Positions 1 through 9,408 of a stretch of 64,000 bases of DNA are shown piece by piece (position 1 is the first letter of the stretch; every line of letters starts with the position of its first letter). The notes below the pieces were generated by a model. It saw only the letters and a program-made list of their open reading frames with translations, was not told the origin of the DNA and did not search any database. The DNA comes from Roseibium sp. MMSF_3412 (GTDB lineage: Bacteria > Pseudomonadota > Alphaproteobacteria > Rhizobiales > Stappiaceae): positions 62,001 to 126,000 of the forward strand of contig NZ_JASHJI010000012.1 of assembly GCF_030733265.1 (NCBI RefSeq). Reading direction: 5' to 3'. The position numbers and the translations under genes were made by a program.

Positions 1-1922
1 TCGATGATGACATAGTTCAAAAGCGCCACGTCTCCGGTCTCCGGGTCGACTTCCACTTCGCACACATGCGTGCCGTTGGGATAGGTTGCCTCATTCTGAC
101 GAACTTCCTCGCGCGCGGACAGCGTTTCTCCGGCCGATGCAACGATCTCCGCAAGACTGACCTGCTGATCGGTGCCGACCACACGGACGATGCCGCTTTC
201 CAGTTCCAGATCGTCGGCCCCGGCTTCCAGACGGTCGGCGGCAAGTTCCTTGACCTTCTTCACCAGCGCATCGCTGGCATCGCGGACCGATGGCAGCCCG
301 AGTGGGATCGAGCGCGATCCACCGGTGCCGCCGCCATTTTCAACACGATCGGTATCCCCCTGGATCACCTCGACATCGTCGATCGTCACACCGAATTTCT
401 CGGCAACGACCTGACTGTAGGACGTGGCGTGGCCCTGCCCGTTGGTCTGCGTTCCGATCAGGAGAGTCAGGTTGCCGTTCTCACCGAGCTCGACCGTCGC
501 TTCTTCACCGCCCGGAAATGCGCAGGCCTCAATGTAGGAGCATAGGCCGATACCACGGTATTTGCCGGCGCGCGCACTTTCTTCCTGACGGGATGAAAAT
601 CCTTCCCATCCGGAAACTTCGAGCGCCTTTTCCAGGTGTGCCGCATAGTCGCCGGTGTCATACATGCGCCCTGTCTGGGTCGTGTAGGGCAGCTGTTCTG
701 CCTTGATGAAGTTCCGTTTGCGGATCTCGACGGGTCCAAGACCCGTCTCCTCACCGGCCTTGTCCATGAGCCGCTCGATCAGGTAGGCAGCCTCGGGCCG
801 TCCGGCGCCGCGAAAGGCATCCGTCGGCACGTTGTGCATGTAGATGCCTTCGGTCTTGGCGAACACGGCCGGTATGTCATAAAGGCCGGATGACATGGCC
901 GTGCCGACCCATGGGATGAAGGGTGCGAACTGGCTGAGATAAGCTCCCATCGCCGCTTTCACGAGCACCCTCAGACCAAGGATCTTTGCATTCTCGTCGA
1001 GCGCCAGCTCTGCGGTGCTGAGATTGTCCCGACCGTGCGCATCGGTCACGAAATGCTCCATGCGTTCGCCCGTCCAGCGAACGGGCTTGCGCAGCCGCTC
1101 CGCTGCGATCATCAGTAGCGGGTATTCACGGTAACAGAAGGCCTTGGTTCCAAAGCCGCCGCCGACTTCCGGCGTGATCACCTGGATCTTGTCTTTTTCC
1201 AGCCCAAGCACCTTGCAGATGACATCGCGCATGCCGTGGCCGCCCTGCGTGCCCAGCGTGAGCTTGTAGCGCTCGCTCTCGGCAATGAATTCAGCAACAC
1301 AGCCGCGCAATTCCATGTAGTTGGCGACGATGCGGTTGTTCACGATTTCAATGGAAACCGTCTTGTGCGCAGCCGCAAAGGCCTCGTCGGTCCTTGCCTC
1401 GCTGCCGTGACCGAACGTGAAGGCGATGTTGGAGCCGTGTTCCGGCCAGACCTTCACGGCGTCCGGTGCGAGCGCATCCTCAATACCGATCACCACATCG
1501 AGCGGCTCATAATCAACTTCCAGCATCTCGGCGGCGTTGCGGGCCGTGTTGATGTCGTCGGCAACGATAAAGGCGATCGCGTCGCCGACATACCTGACTT
1601 CATCGGTACACAGGAGCGGCTGCGGCGGCAGCCAGTGGTCCGTTCCGTCTATCTGCTTGAGACGCGCCATCGTTGGCAATGTGTGGCCTTCGACGTCGGC
1701 TCCGGTAAAAACCAGATATACACCGTCCATTGCCTGAATGTCGGCGGCATTCTCGACACGGATTTTGGCATGCGCCATTGCGGAACGGACCACAACACCA
1801 TGCAGACAGCCCTCGGGCTGATAGTCGCCGGTGTAAATGCCCTCGCCCGTGATGAGCGGCTCATCTTCCTTGCGGCGCAAAGGTGCGCCGACACCGAATT
1901 TCGGAGTGACCATCTGGTTCAT
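1..1922 (-). CDS. Molybdenum hydroxylase large subunit, CoxL form II-like (3' end cut by window)
   Basis: Reading the minus strand from an ATG at 1922 gives an uninterrupted frame to the left edge (about 640 codons), so the C-terminus is missing. It starts MNQMVTPKFGVGAPLRRKED and then ITGEGIYTGDY, the usual opening of xanthine dehydrogenase/CO dehydrogenase molybdopterin-binding subunits. Later come VGGGFGTK (pterin-binding glycine loop) and AFRGAGRPEA. True form I CO dehydrogenase carries AYRCSFR at that loop; AFRGAGR marks the form II group, whose substrates are mostly unknown aldehydes or N-heterocycles. The protein would bind Mo-pterin cytosine dinucleotide and act in the cytoplasm with FAD and 2Fe-2S partner subunits, which must lie beyond the left edge. 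The substrate cannot be deduced. Confidence 0.88.
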   Translation of the reverse strand, partial: MNQMVTPKFGVGAPLRRKEDEPLITGEGIYTGDYQPEGCLHGVVVRSAMAHAKIRVENAADIQAMDGVYLVFTGADVEGHTLPTMARLKQIDGTDHWLPPQPLLCTDEVRYVGDAIAFIVADDINTARNAAEMLEVDYEPLDVVIGIEDALAPDAVKVWPEHGSNIAFTFGHGSEARTDEAFAAAHKTVSIEIVNNRIVANYMELRGCVAEFIAESERYKLTLGTQGGHGMRDVICKVLGLEKDKIQVITPEVGGGFGTKAFCYREYPLLMIAAERLRKPVRWTGERMEHFVTDAHGRDNLSTAELALDENAKILGLRVLVKAAMGAYLSQFAPFIPWVGTAMSSGLYDIPAVFAKTEGIYMHNVPTDAFRGAGRPEAAYLIERLMDKAGEETGLGPVEIRKRNFIKAEQLPYTTQTGRMYDTGDYAAHLEKALEVSGWEGFSSRQEESARAGKYRGIGLCSYIEACAFPGGEEATVELGENGNLTLLIGTQTNGQGHATSYSQVVAEKFGVTIDDVEVIQGDTDRVENGGGTGGSRSIPLGLPSVRDASDALVKKVKELAADRLEAGADDLELESGIVRVVGTDQQVSLAEIVASAGETLSAREEVRQNEATYPNGTHVCEVEVDPETGDVALLNYVII

Positions 1923-2290
1923 AAATCAGGACCTGTGTTTTGGGAGGACTTCCCTGGAAATCAGAATACCGAAGACAACGGATATGCACCCATGTAAGTC
2001 TCGAAGGCCCCTGTAGCCAGTGGTTCTGTCGCCTATCGCGCTTCGAAACAGGTGTGCTCACTAAAATATAGCCGGTTCGGCGCAGAAGGCAAACCGTGCC
2101 GTAACCGCTTTCTTTCCGGCGCAAAAGCGCTTAGCCTGAGCGTATCGCCACAACCAGACCGACCGAACGGACCCACACGCGCATCCCACTGAGCGCCCCT
2201 GTCCCGGTTTTCGTTCGTTCCTGAAAAAATGAAAAAGCGCATCGAGAGGACAGGCCCGAAACCGGACGCCTGACGTCAAAGGACTTCAAC
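1923..2290. other. Divergent intergenic region, coxL-like / DMT exporter
   Basis: This 368-nt stretch separates two divergently read genes and must hold both promoters. I found no convincing sigma-70 boxes, operator palindrome, RNA gene or credible ORF. Short frames on the minus strand have no recognisable protein features. Confidence 0.5.
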
Positions 2291-3232
2291 TTGCTGAAAC
2301 GAGTCGAACAGAAGCTGGCCACGATGACGGGTGGATTACCTTCCAACACGGTAGGCGCGCTCTGGATATTGCTGGCGGCATTCGGCTTCTCGATCATGGT
2401 GACGCTGATCAAGTTCGTCGGCCAGGACATCGGTGTCTTTCAGATCCTCGTGGTGCGTCAGGCGGTGATGCTGGTGATTGTCGCTCCGACGATCCTGCGT
2501 GGATTGCCGAGTTCCCTGTCGACCCAAAGACCCGGCCTGCAGCTTGCCCGCGTCCTGTTGGCAACCACGGCCATGCTCTGCGGCTTCACCGCTTTCATTG
2601 AGCTTCCGCTCGCCGATGTCACCGCGATCAGCTTTTCGCGCACATTCTTCATTACCATCTTCGCCATCTGGTTCCTGGGTGAAACCGTCGGCGTGCACCG
2701 TTGGGGTGCGACCTTTGTCGGCTTTCTTGGCGTTCTTCTGATGCTGCGGCCGGGTGCGGAAGGGTTCGTCGACCCCTACGCTGTTCTTGCCATCATAGGC
2801 GCAGGCTGTGCCGGTATGGTCATGATCGTCGTGCGCATTCTGACTCGCACCGACAGTCCCGTGACCATTCTCACCTACCAGGCGCTCGGGGTCGGTCTTA
2901 TCATGCTCATTCCGGCAATCATCAACTGGCAGCCGCCGACACTGCACCAGTGGGGCCTGATGATCCTGATCGGCATCGTCTCCTGGGCGGCGCAACTCGC
3001 CAACATCAAGGGTTTCAAGGCAGGCGAGGCAACGGCGATCGCGTCGCTCGACTACACCAGGCTCCTTTATGCAACCATCTTCGGTGCACTGGTGTTCGGC
3101 CATTGGCCGAGCGTCGAAACGCTGATCGGCGCGTCGATCATTATCGCGGCCTCGATCTACACGGTGCGGCGGGAAGCCAAGCGAGGCCGTGAGCTGGCCC
3201 GCGCTGCCGAAGGGCGTGGTGAATCTCACTAG
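2291..3232 (+). CDS. DMT-superfamily (EamA) inner-membrane transporter
   Basis: The 313-residue protein is very hydrophobic, with about ten predicted membrane segments arranged as two EamA repeats (roughly residues 15-150 and 160-300), the architecture of drug/metabolite exporters of the RhaT/YdcZ/RarD type. The first repeat has GALWILLAAFGFSIMVTLIK and the second TYQALGVGLIMLIP; the C-terminus ends in a basic cytoplasmic tail. The frame opens with TTG at 2291 behind an AAAGGA motif; an ATG at 2324 is an alternative start that would keep the first helix. It stands alone and converges on the acyl-CoA ligase. The substrate is not predictable: family members export amino acids, nucleosides or sugar-phosphate-like metabolites. 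Confidence 0.88.
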   Translation: MLKRVEQKLATMTGGLPSNTVGALWILLAAFGFSIMVTLIKFVGQDIGVFQILVVRQAVMLVIVAPTILRGLPSSLSTQRPGLQLARVLLATTAMLCGFTAFIELPLADVTAISFSRTFFITIFAIWFLGETVGVHRWGATFVGFLGVLLMLRPGAEGFVDPYAVLAIIGAGCAGMVMIVVRILTRTDSPVTILTYQALGVGLIMLIPAIINWQPPTLHQWGLMILIGIVSWAAQLANIKGFKAGEATAIASLDYTRLLYATIFGALVFGHWPSVETLIGASIIIAASIYTVRREAKRGRELARAAEGRGESH

Positions 3233-3297
3233 GCTGCACAATAGCGGCGCTTATGCGGACGCAGCCACGTTCCTGCGGGTAAAACGGCCTTCGGCGA

Positions 3298-4968
3298 TCA
3301 AGCGCTTTTTGCTTCTGCCTGGGCGCGTTTTTGCGCCTCTTCCTCGACCAGCTCCTTCTTGGAGAGTTTGCCGACCATGGTTTTCGGAAGCTCGTTGCGA
3401 AACTCATATTCTCTCGGCAATTCAATGGCTGAAAGGTGTTCTTTGAGAAACAGCTTCAACTCTTCACCCGTAAGGGATTCGCCTTCCTTCAGCTTGACGA
3501 ATGCCTTCGGCGACTGGCCGCGATATTCGTCGGGGATGGCAATGACGATTGTCTCGTCAACGGCCGCATGCTGATAAATCGCTTCTTCGATCACACGCGG
3601 ATAGACGTTGTAGCCGGAACACAGGATGAGATCCTTGATCCGGTCGACGAGATAGATGAAACCGTCTGCGTCGCGGTAGCCGACATCACCGGTGTGAAGA
3701 TAACCCTCCGGCGTGATCGTGTCCGCCGTGGCGTCGTCCCGCTTCCAGTAACCCTTCATGATCTGCGGGCCATGCAGAAGCAGTTCACCCTTCTCGCCTT
3801 CCGCAACTTCCGTTTCACGATCCTCGATACTGACGAAGCGCGCGCTCGTACCCGGGACCAGTCGCCCGATCGAGCCGGCACGGCGGTTTTCGTCAAGCGG
3901 ATTGACGGCAGCGACCGGTGACGACTCCGTCAGGCCGTACCCTTCAACGAGGATACACCCGGTCAGCGTTTCGAAGCTTTCCTTGACCTCGACCGGCAGC
4001 GGAGCGCCACCGGAAATGCATAGCGAGATGCTGGACAGATCATAGCCCGACGTCAGCGGCGAGTTGTTGATCGCGGTGTAGAGCGTCGGCACACCCGGAA
4101 AAAGCGTCACCTGTTTGCGCTTGATCACATCCAGCAGGGCTTTGAGCTCGAAGCGGGGCTGCAGCACCATTTCCGCAGCGAGGATAATCGACAGGTTCTG
4201 GGCGACCGTCATGGCGAAGACGTGGAAGAACGGCAGCACGCAGAGCATCTTTTCCTTGCCCAATTGCGCCTTTTCGAAAACGCACCGCATCTGCTCGATA
4301 TTGGCTGACAGGTTCTTATGCGTGAGCATCGCACCCTTGGGAACTCCTGTTGTTCCACCCGTGTACTGCAGCACGGCAATCGCATTTTCCGGGTCGATAT
4401 CAACCGGTTCCGGCGCTGCGCCTTCCGTTTGCAACTCGTCGAACCAGACATGCGCTTCATCGCGCGGAATGACGGCAAGTTCCTTGCGCTTGAAGAGGTT
4501 GAACAGCACCTTCTTCATTGTCGGCAGACAGAAGGACATCGGGCACACGATGATCTTGTCGAGCACCCGCTCTTTCCGGACCGCCTCGACCTTGTCGTAG
4601 ATCACCTTCAGGTCCATCGTCACCATGATGCGCACGTCGGCATCGCGTGCCTGGAAGCTGATTTCACGCTCGACATAAAGCGGATTGAAGTTGGCGACGG
4701 TTGCTCCGATCTTCAAAATCGCAAAGTAGAAGATCGTGTAGAAAGGCGTGTTCGGAAGGCAGAGACCCACATGAACGCCGGGTCCGACCCCCATGGCCTG
4801 AAGTCCCGCAGCTGTCGAATTCACAAGGTCGCTGAGCTCGTCATAGGTCCAGACCTTGCCCATGAAATCGGCGGCAGGCGATCCGCCGAAATTCGAGACA
4901 GTTGCTTCAAGATACTCGTGTACCGGACGGGGCTCGAATGCCGCGTTCCACTCCTCCGCAGTCGTCAT
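3298..4968 (-). CDS. Long-chain fatty acid--CoA ligase (AMP-forming)
   Basis: This adenylate-forming enzyme activates a carboxylic acid with ATP and CoA to acyl-CoA, feeding beta-oxidation or lipid synthesis. From the chosen start it is 556 residues, normal for the FadD group. Motifs: P-loop YTGGTTGVPKG at 202-212, GYGLTESSP at 343-351, TGDVGYRDADGF around 427-437, DRIKDLIL at 442-449 and the C-terminal lysine in MVGKLSKKEL (about 534). A frame extending to a TTG at 4980 exists, but the ATG at 4968 has GGAG at proper spacing, while the TTG overlaps that motif. The gene is monocistronic. FadD-like is the best guess; medium-chain or aryl acids are possible. Confidence 0.9.
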   Translation of the reverse strand: MTTAEEWNAAFEPRPVHEYLEATVSNFGGSPAADFMGKVWTYDELSDLVNSTAAGLQAMGVGPGVHVGLCLPNTPFYTIFYFAILKIGATVANFNPLYVEREISFQARDADVRIMVTMDLKVIYDKVEAVRKERVLDKIIVCPMSFCLPTMKKVLFNLFKRKELAVIPRDEAHVWFDELQTEGAAPEPVDIDPENAIAVLQYTGGTTGVPKGAMLTHKNLSANIEQMRCVFEKAQLGKEKMLCVLPFFHVFAMTVAQNLSIILAAEMVLQPRFELKALLDVIKRKQVTLFPGVPTLYTAINNSPLTSGYDLSSISLCISGGAPLPVEVKESFETLTGCILVEGYGLTESSPVAAVNPLDENRRAGSIGRLVPGTSARFVSIEDRETEVAEGEKGELLLHGPQIMKGYWKRDDATADTITPEGYLHTGDVGYRDADGFIYLVDRIKDLILCSGYNVYPRVIEEAIYQHAAVDETIVIAIPDEYRGQSPKAFVKLKEGESLTGEELKLFLKEHLSAIELPREYEFRNELPKTMVGKLSKKELVEEEAQKRAQAEAKSA

Positions 4969-5271
4969 AACGTTCTCCAACGCGTTATTTTCCGCTTCAA
5001 CGCTTGAGACCCGGCCAGCCGAATTGCCCGTTTACCGCGATCCCAGTCGCGAGCGGACACCTCCTTCCCGGCGCCAGGCGCATTGAATGCGTCCCTTCTT
5101 GCTTCTTCTTGACATGACGCAACCTTCCGTTCACGTCAACTCACGACGTAACGACACCCCGTCACTTTTTTTGTGCGCAGCGATGGCACTCTCGCGTCCA
5201 ACAAAAAACGCGACCAAGAAAGTGCAAATTAAATCAGCGATTTGAAGAAAACTGCCGCTGAACGCACGGAG
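4969..5271. other. Intergenic region upstream of the acyl-CoA ligase
   Basis: About 300 nt between the acyl-CoA ligase start and the AAA ATPase stop, both on the minus strand. It should hold the ligase promoter. It is AT-richer near 5160-5240, but I see no clear -35/-10 pair, hairpin or gene. Confidence 0.4.
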
Positions 5272-6429
5272 TTATCTTTTCGGCCAGTTCCAGCGAGGCA
5301 GTTCCTCAACGTCAGCTACTGTTTCGCCGAGTTCCTTGCGCAGTTCATAGCGAAGACAGCCCGGAAGAACGGCCAGCGTATCGACCAGGGCGCGGGCATG
5401 CGACACGACGATCACCTGTGTTTTTTCCGCCGCTCTGGTCACAAGTCGCCCCAGAGGCTCGAGCAAGTCGGGATGGAGGCTTGTCTCCGGTTCGTTCAAT
5501 ACAATCAGCGGAGCCGGACGTGGGGAAAGAAGCGCTGCCGTCAGCAACAGGTACCGCAACGTACCGTCGGAGAGTTCGCTGGCCCTGAGCGGCCGAAGCA
5601 GGCCTTTCTGCTGCATGAAAAGCTCAAAATACCCTTCGTTGACCGTCACACTGATCGACGCGCCGGGAAAGGCATCGTCTATTGCTTCGGCAAGTGCCAC
5701 TTCGTCGCCGATCTCCGCGATGGTTTGAAGGGCAGCCGCCAGATCGCCGCCGTCGGCGCTCAACACGGGTGTGCGGGTGCCAATGCGCGGAAAACGCGCC
5801 GGTGCGTCACGGTCCGTGCGCAGATGATCGTAGAACCGCCAGGCGCGCATGCGCTCACGCATGACAAGCAGCTCAAGCCCGTCCTTCGGATCGGCGGCAT
5901 GGGTCATCATGCTGTCGAAGCGCGCCATGTTCTGGTAGACGGGGATCCTCTGCCCCTGGGAATTCAGCACGCGCACGGTCGGGCCGTTCCTGCCCGCGAT
6001 CTCGTTGGAGCGCGACAGGGCCTCGCCAGCCCACAAGGCCTCGCTCTTGATCTCCGGATCCATGGAAAACAGCGAGCGTCCGGCATCCGCCGGCAATCCG
6101 AGATCGATGGCATAGCCGTAATCCTCGTCGGCAAAACCGAGTTTCAGGCTGACCACGTTCTTGCGCACCGTTCCCTGGACCGGTACCTCGCCCTTCTTCA
6201 TGCGTCTGGAGATCGCTTCCGGCCCGGCCCAGAGCGTCGACTGCAGCCCCCCTTCCGCTGCAATCGACGCGATCGCCTGCCCCTGCGCCACCTCCGCGAG
6301 AAGACGGATCGATCTGTAAAGACTTGATTTGCCGCTGCCATTTGCACCGGTCACCAGCGTGATCCGGTCGAGAGGCAGCACAATGTCCCGGAGCGAACGG
6401 TAACCGGAAACAGCCAGTGTGAGGATCAT
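5272..6429 (-). CDS. AAA family ATPase (AAA15/AAA_21, RecF/OLD-like), 385 aa
   Basis: A single-domain ABC/SMC-type ATPase. Walker A is GANGSGKSS at residues 28-36, preceded by the strand-helix typical of RecF/OLD proteins (LAVSGYRSLRDIVLPL). Near the C-terminus are LSDGTLRYLLL (signature motif), PLIVLNEPETSLHPDLLEPL (Walker B and D-loop) and VIVVSHARALVD (H-loop). The usual ATPase insert lies between. No TOPRIM nuclease domain is present, so it is not a complete OLD nuclease. The start ATG at 6429 lies behind GGGAGG; the longer frame from 6459 adds a non-conserved stretch. Role unknown: such solitary ATPases are seen in DNA-end handling and sometimes defence, but no partner effector is adjacent. 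Confidence 0.82.
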   Translation of the reverse strand: MILTLAVSGYRSLRDIVLPLDRITLVTGANGSGKSSLYRSIRLLAEVAQGQAIASIAAEGGLQSTLWAGPEAISRRMKKGEVPVQGTVRKNVVSLKLGFADEDYGYAIDLGLPADAGRSLFSMDPEIKSEALWAGEALSRSNEIAGRNGPTVRVLNSQGQRIPVYQNMARFDSMMTHAADPKDGLELLVMRERMRAWRFYDHLRTDRDAPARFPRIGTRTPVLSADGGDLAAALQTIAEIGDEVALAEAIDDAFPGASISVTVNEGYFELFMQQKGLLRPLRASELSDGTLRYLLLTAALLSPRPAPLIVLNEPETSLHPDLLEPLGRLVTRAAEKTQVIVVSHARALVDTLAVLPGCLRYELRKELGETVADVEELPRWNWPKR

Positions 6430-6509
6430 GCGAACCGAAACCTCCCTGAGTAGACACATACTGGCGAAGCGCGCATAGTCCTGAGCATTCTCTTCATGGT
6501 GGTGCAGAC

Positions 6510-7055
6510 ATGTTCAACCCGAAAGAAGCGACCGAGGACAGCCACGCGTTCAACCTGGCGATATTCTGTTTCGTCGGGTTTGCCTGCCTTCTGTCCATCT
6601 ACATCCACTATGACAGCGGTTTGAAATACTGGTTGCTGGAGTATTTTGGTGAAGAAGACCAAGCGGTTATCCTGAACATTAAGGATGCGGACGGGGACAG
6701 GCTGACACTCAAGGAGGCACTTCACGAGTCTCCGCGCGACACGTTCAAAAACAGCCGACACTTCGAAACGCACGGGACGATGATCGTGGAGATCAATCCG
6801 ACGGGCAACAATCCGCTGGCCCTGACCTTCCGGGTGCCGGACACCTGGTCCGCCCGGCTGAAATCCGAATGGATCCCGGTCACCTACCTTAGCGTCAACC
6901 CCAAAATTGCGCATCCGTCGGATCTCCTGACTGAGTTCTGGTTCGACGCGAGGGTCCTGCTCTGGTCGCTCGGCATTGGCACGATCGTTTTCTTTCTCGG
7001 CTACAGGTCCGCGCAGAAATGGTCCCGTTTCAGGAACCGTATGCGGCACTATTGA
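6510..7055 (+). CDS. Hypothetical two-helix membrane protein
   Basis: A 181-residue protein with one hydrophobic helix near the N-terminus (about 15-33, LAIFCFVGFACLLSIYI) and one near the C-terminus (about 149-168, VLLWSLGIGTIVFFLGY). The roughly 115 residues between them are polar and probably extracytoplasmic beta-rich, followed by a basic cytoplasmic tail RNRMRHY. I do not recognise the family. It is divergent from the AAA ATPase and converges on ade with 16 nt between the stops, so the neighbours say little about its role. Coding looks genuine from its length, membrane topology and lack of a better frame. Confidence 0.6.
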   Translation: MFNPKEATEDSHAFNLAIFCFVGFACLLSIYIHYDSGLKYWLLEYFGEEDQAVILNIKDADGDRLTLKEALHESPRDTFKNSRHFETHGTMIVEINPTGNNPLALTFRVPDTWSARLKSEWIPVTYLSVNPKIAHPSDLLTEFWFDARVLLWSLGIGTIVFFLGYRSAQKWSRFRNRMRHY

Positions 7056-7071
7056 TGGACATCTTGCACCG

Positions 7072-8793
7072 TCAACTTCCCTGATCGACCAGCTCGAATT
7101 TGTCGACGTCGAAGACACCGTGATCCGTTATTTTCAGATGCGGGATGACCGGCAGCGGCAGAAACGCCACCTGCAGGAACGGTTCTTCCAGCGTGCAGCC
7201 AAGCGATCTGGCGGCCGTCCGCAGCGTCTCAAGGTCCGTCCTGACCGTTTCGAAAGGCTCCAGGCTCATGAGCCCGGCCACCGGGAGGGCGAGTTCGGCG
7301 AGCACGCCATCACTGTCTGCGACTGCAAATCCGCCCTTCATTGCGATAACCCGATTGACGGCATTGGCGATGGACATGTCATCCGCCCCGACGACACAGA
7401 TGTTATGGCTGTCATGGCCGACGGAACTGGCGATGGCCCCGCGCTTCATGCCGAAACCGTGCACGAAACCGAGGCCGATATTGCCGCTTTTGCCGTGCCG
7501 TTCGACAACGGCAACCTTCAGAACGTCCTGATCAAGGTCGGGAAGCGTCCTTCCTTCGGTCACCGGGAGCCGCTTCACCAGATGTTCGGTTATGATCTTG
7601 CCGGGCAATACACCGATCACGGACGCTTCGTCATTTCTGGCAGGAATGACGAACTCGCCAGCAGCAACAGGTTCAATCTTGACACTTGCAAGGCCGACCG
7701 GTGCAACAGACCCGCGTGCCTCGAAGGCGGCGTCGGTGACCATTCGCCCGCCGCAAACGACCCGGTTGACCCGGCAATCCTCAAAATCGTCCAGGATCAC
7801 AATGTCCGCCCGTTTGCCCGGCGCGAGCAAGCCCCTGTCTCTCAGCCCAAAGGCATTGGCCCCGGACCAACTGGCCGCCCGATAGGCGTCGAGTGGGCGT
7901 ATACCCTTCGAGATCAGGCGTCGGACCATGCTGTCCAGATGCCCTTCTTCCGCGATATCAAGCGGGTTCCGGTCGTCCGTGCAAAGCGCGACAAAGGCGG
8001 ACACATCCGGCGTTAAAATTGGAGCCAGCGCGTCCAGATCTTTGGAAACCGAACCTTCACGCATCAGGACCGTCATGCCCTTGGAGAGCTTCTCAAGCGC
8101 TTCTTCCGCACTTGTTGCCTCATGATCCGTGCGGATGCCCGCCGCCAGGTAGCCATTGAGCCCACGTCCGGAAAGAAGCGGTGCGTGGCCGTCGATATGA
8201 CCGTCCTGAAAGGCGGCAAGTTTGGCAAGAACCTTCGGATCACATGCCAGCACACCGGGAAAATTCATGAATTCGGCAAGACCGATCACGCTCGGGTGGT
8301 CGCGAAACGGCAAAAGATCCTCGATTTCGAGGCAGGCTCCTGCCGTTTCGAAGGAGGTCGCCGGGACGCAGGAAGACAGGTTGACCTTCAGGTCCAGCAC
8401 CGTTTCAAGCGATGCGTCGAGAAAGTAACGGATGCCTTCGGCACCCAGAACGTTGGCAATCTCATGCGGATCGCAGATCGCGGTGGTCACCCCATGGGGC
8501 AGCACGCAGCGATCGAACTCGAACGGCGTGACCAGCGAGGATTCCACATGAAGGTGCGTGTCGATGAAACCCGGAACCGCGACCCGTCCCTCCGCGTCAA
8601 GCGTCTCGACACCTTCATAGCTGCCGTAGGTTCCCACGATCCGGTCGCCGACTATCGCGATGTCCGTTGCCGTGCAGGATCCATCTATAACATTGAAAAG
8701 TTTGACATTTTTTACAACCAGATCGGAAGGTTGCTCACCTGCCCCTGCTGCAATCGCGCGTTTGAGGAAACTCTCGCCATGTGTGACCGGCAT
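7072..8793 (-). CDS. ade: Adenine deaminase
   Basis: The 573-residue protein matches the Ade family of amidohydrolases in length and motif order. It converts adenine to hypoxanthine plus ammonia in purine salvage. The metal-binding strand is [18 protein letters not shown], followed by [17 protein letters not shown]; later come [29 protein letters not shown] and [21 protein letters not shown], all typical of microbial adenine deaminase. The C-terminal domain contains [15 protein letters not shown] and [24 protein letters not shown]. The ATG at 8793 follows GGAG. It is read away from frcR and is not part of a purine operon here. Confidence 0.95.
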   Translation of the reverse strand: MPVTHGESFLKRAIAAGAGEQPSDLVVKNVKLFNVIDGSCTATDIAIVGDRIVGTYGSYEGVETLDAEGRVAVPGFIDTHLHVESSLVTPFEFDRCVLPHGVTTAICDPHEIANVLGAEGIRYFLDASLETVLDLKVNLSSCVPATSFETAGACLEIEDLLPFRDHPSVIGLAEFMNFPGVLACDPKVLAKLAAFQDGHIDGHAPLLSGRGLNGYLAAGIRTDHEATSAEEALEKLSKGMTVLMREGSVSKDLDALAPILTPDVSAFVALCTDDRNPLDIAEEGHLDSMVRRLISKGIRPLDAYRAASWSGANAFGLRDRGLLAPGKRADIVILDDFEDCRVNRVVCGGRMVTDAAFEARGSVAPVGLASVKIEPVAAGEFVIPARNDEASVIGVLPGKIITEHLVKRLPVTEGRTLPDLDQDVLKVAVVERHGKSGNIGLGFVHGFGMKRGAIASSVGHDSHNICVVGADDMSIANAVNRVIAMKGGFAVADSDGVLAELALPVAGLMSLEPFETVRTDLETLRTAARSLGCTLEEPFLQVAFLPLPVIPHLKITDHGVFDVDKFELVDQGS

Positions 8794-9311
8794 TCAGACT
8801 CACTCCACTTCCAGTATCTCATCCGACAATACGAATCCTGCCGCCTCCGGCAATGGTCATGCACACTATCTCGGTCATTGTGTCAAAGACCGGGCCGTCC
8901 TGTTTGAGCGAAACCCCTCAGATTTATTCGGCCAAGCCATATGCCTGGGGGCACGGCCCATAAATGAGACTGAAATGGCATGCGAAATGGCGACATCCCG
9001 TCAGGAAGGGTGCGCAGAGCGGGCTTCTGGCCCGGTCAAGCGCGCTGATGCCACGGGGTGACGCCATTTCCATGTCCTTCGGATTTGACCGGCTTGCTCC
9101 TCTTCGGTGTTGCGAAAGGCTTGAAAATGCGCCGCATTTCCTGCGCTTCCACGCCTTGACGAGAAGCCAGCCTCAATCCCTTTCGGCCTCATTTATGAGT
9201 CCGTACCCCAACGTCAATTTCTCTGCTAAACTGCTGCTCGAAAACGCTTGATCTGTCAGGCGATTACTGCAGCACAACATCGAAACCGTGCAGTGCAAAA
9301 CAAATAACCGA
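8794..9311. other. Divergent intergenic region between ade and frcR
   Basis: A long spacer of over 500 nt without a credible gene; short plus-strand frames at 8660-9061 and 8964-9251 show no conserved features and continue antisense to ade. It must contain the ade promoter. The recognisable signals all sit at the frcR end and are listed separately. Confidence 0.5.
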
Positions 9312-9340
9312 TTGACAGAACAGTCAGGTCGGCGAATAAT
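9312..9340 (+). promoter_or_regulatory. Sigma-70 promoter of frcR
   Basis: TTGACA at 9312-9317 and AATAAT at 9335-9340 are separated by exactly 17 nt, a near-consensus housekeeping promoter placed about 70 nt before the frcR GTG start. Confidence 0.75.
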
Positions 9341-9365
9341 TTCATCAAAATTAATTATTATGAAA
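9340..9365. promoter_or_regulatory. Palindromic operator overlapping the frcR transcription start
   Basis: A 26-nt inverted repeat with arms TTTCAT and ATGAAA around an AT-only core; 11 of 13 paired positions match. It begins at the last base of the -10 box, so a bound protein would block initiation. FrcR itself, a ROK repressor, is the obvious candidate ligand-responsive protein (inference). Confidence 0.6.
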
Positions 9366-9408
9366 CTGCCCGATCAGCAGGGCAGTTCCCTTGGGAGGAA
9401 CAAAGAAG

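Noticed and set aside
1236-1997. 253-codon plus-strand frame opposite the CoxL-like gene
   Set aside because: Antisense shadow of a clear molybdenum hydroxylase; no motif, and GC-rich codon pattern explains its length.
5242-6327. 361-codon plus-strand frame opposite the AAA ATPase
   Set aside because: Arg/His/Gly-rich composition of an antisense frame, while the minus frame has Walker motifs.
5272-6429. AAA ATPase as part of a phage-defence system
   Set aside because: No nuclease, toxin or other effector adjacent; neighbours are metabolic or unrelated, so a defence role is unsupported.
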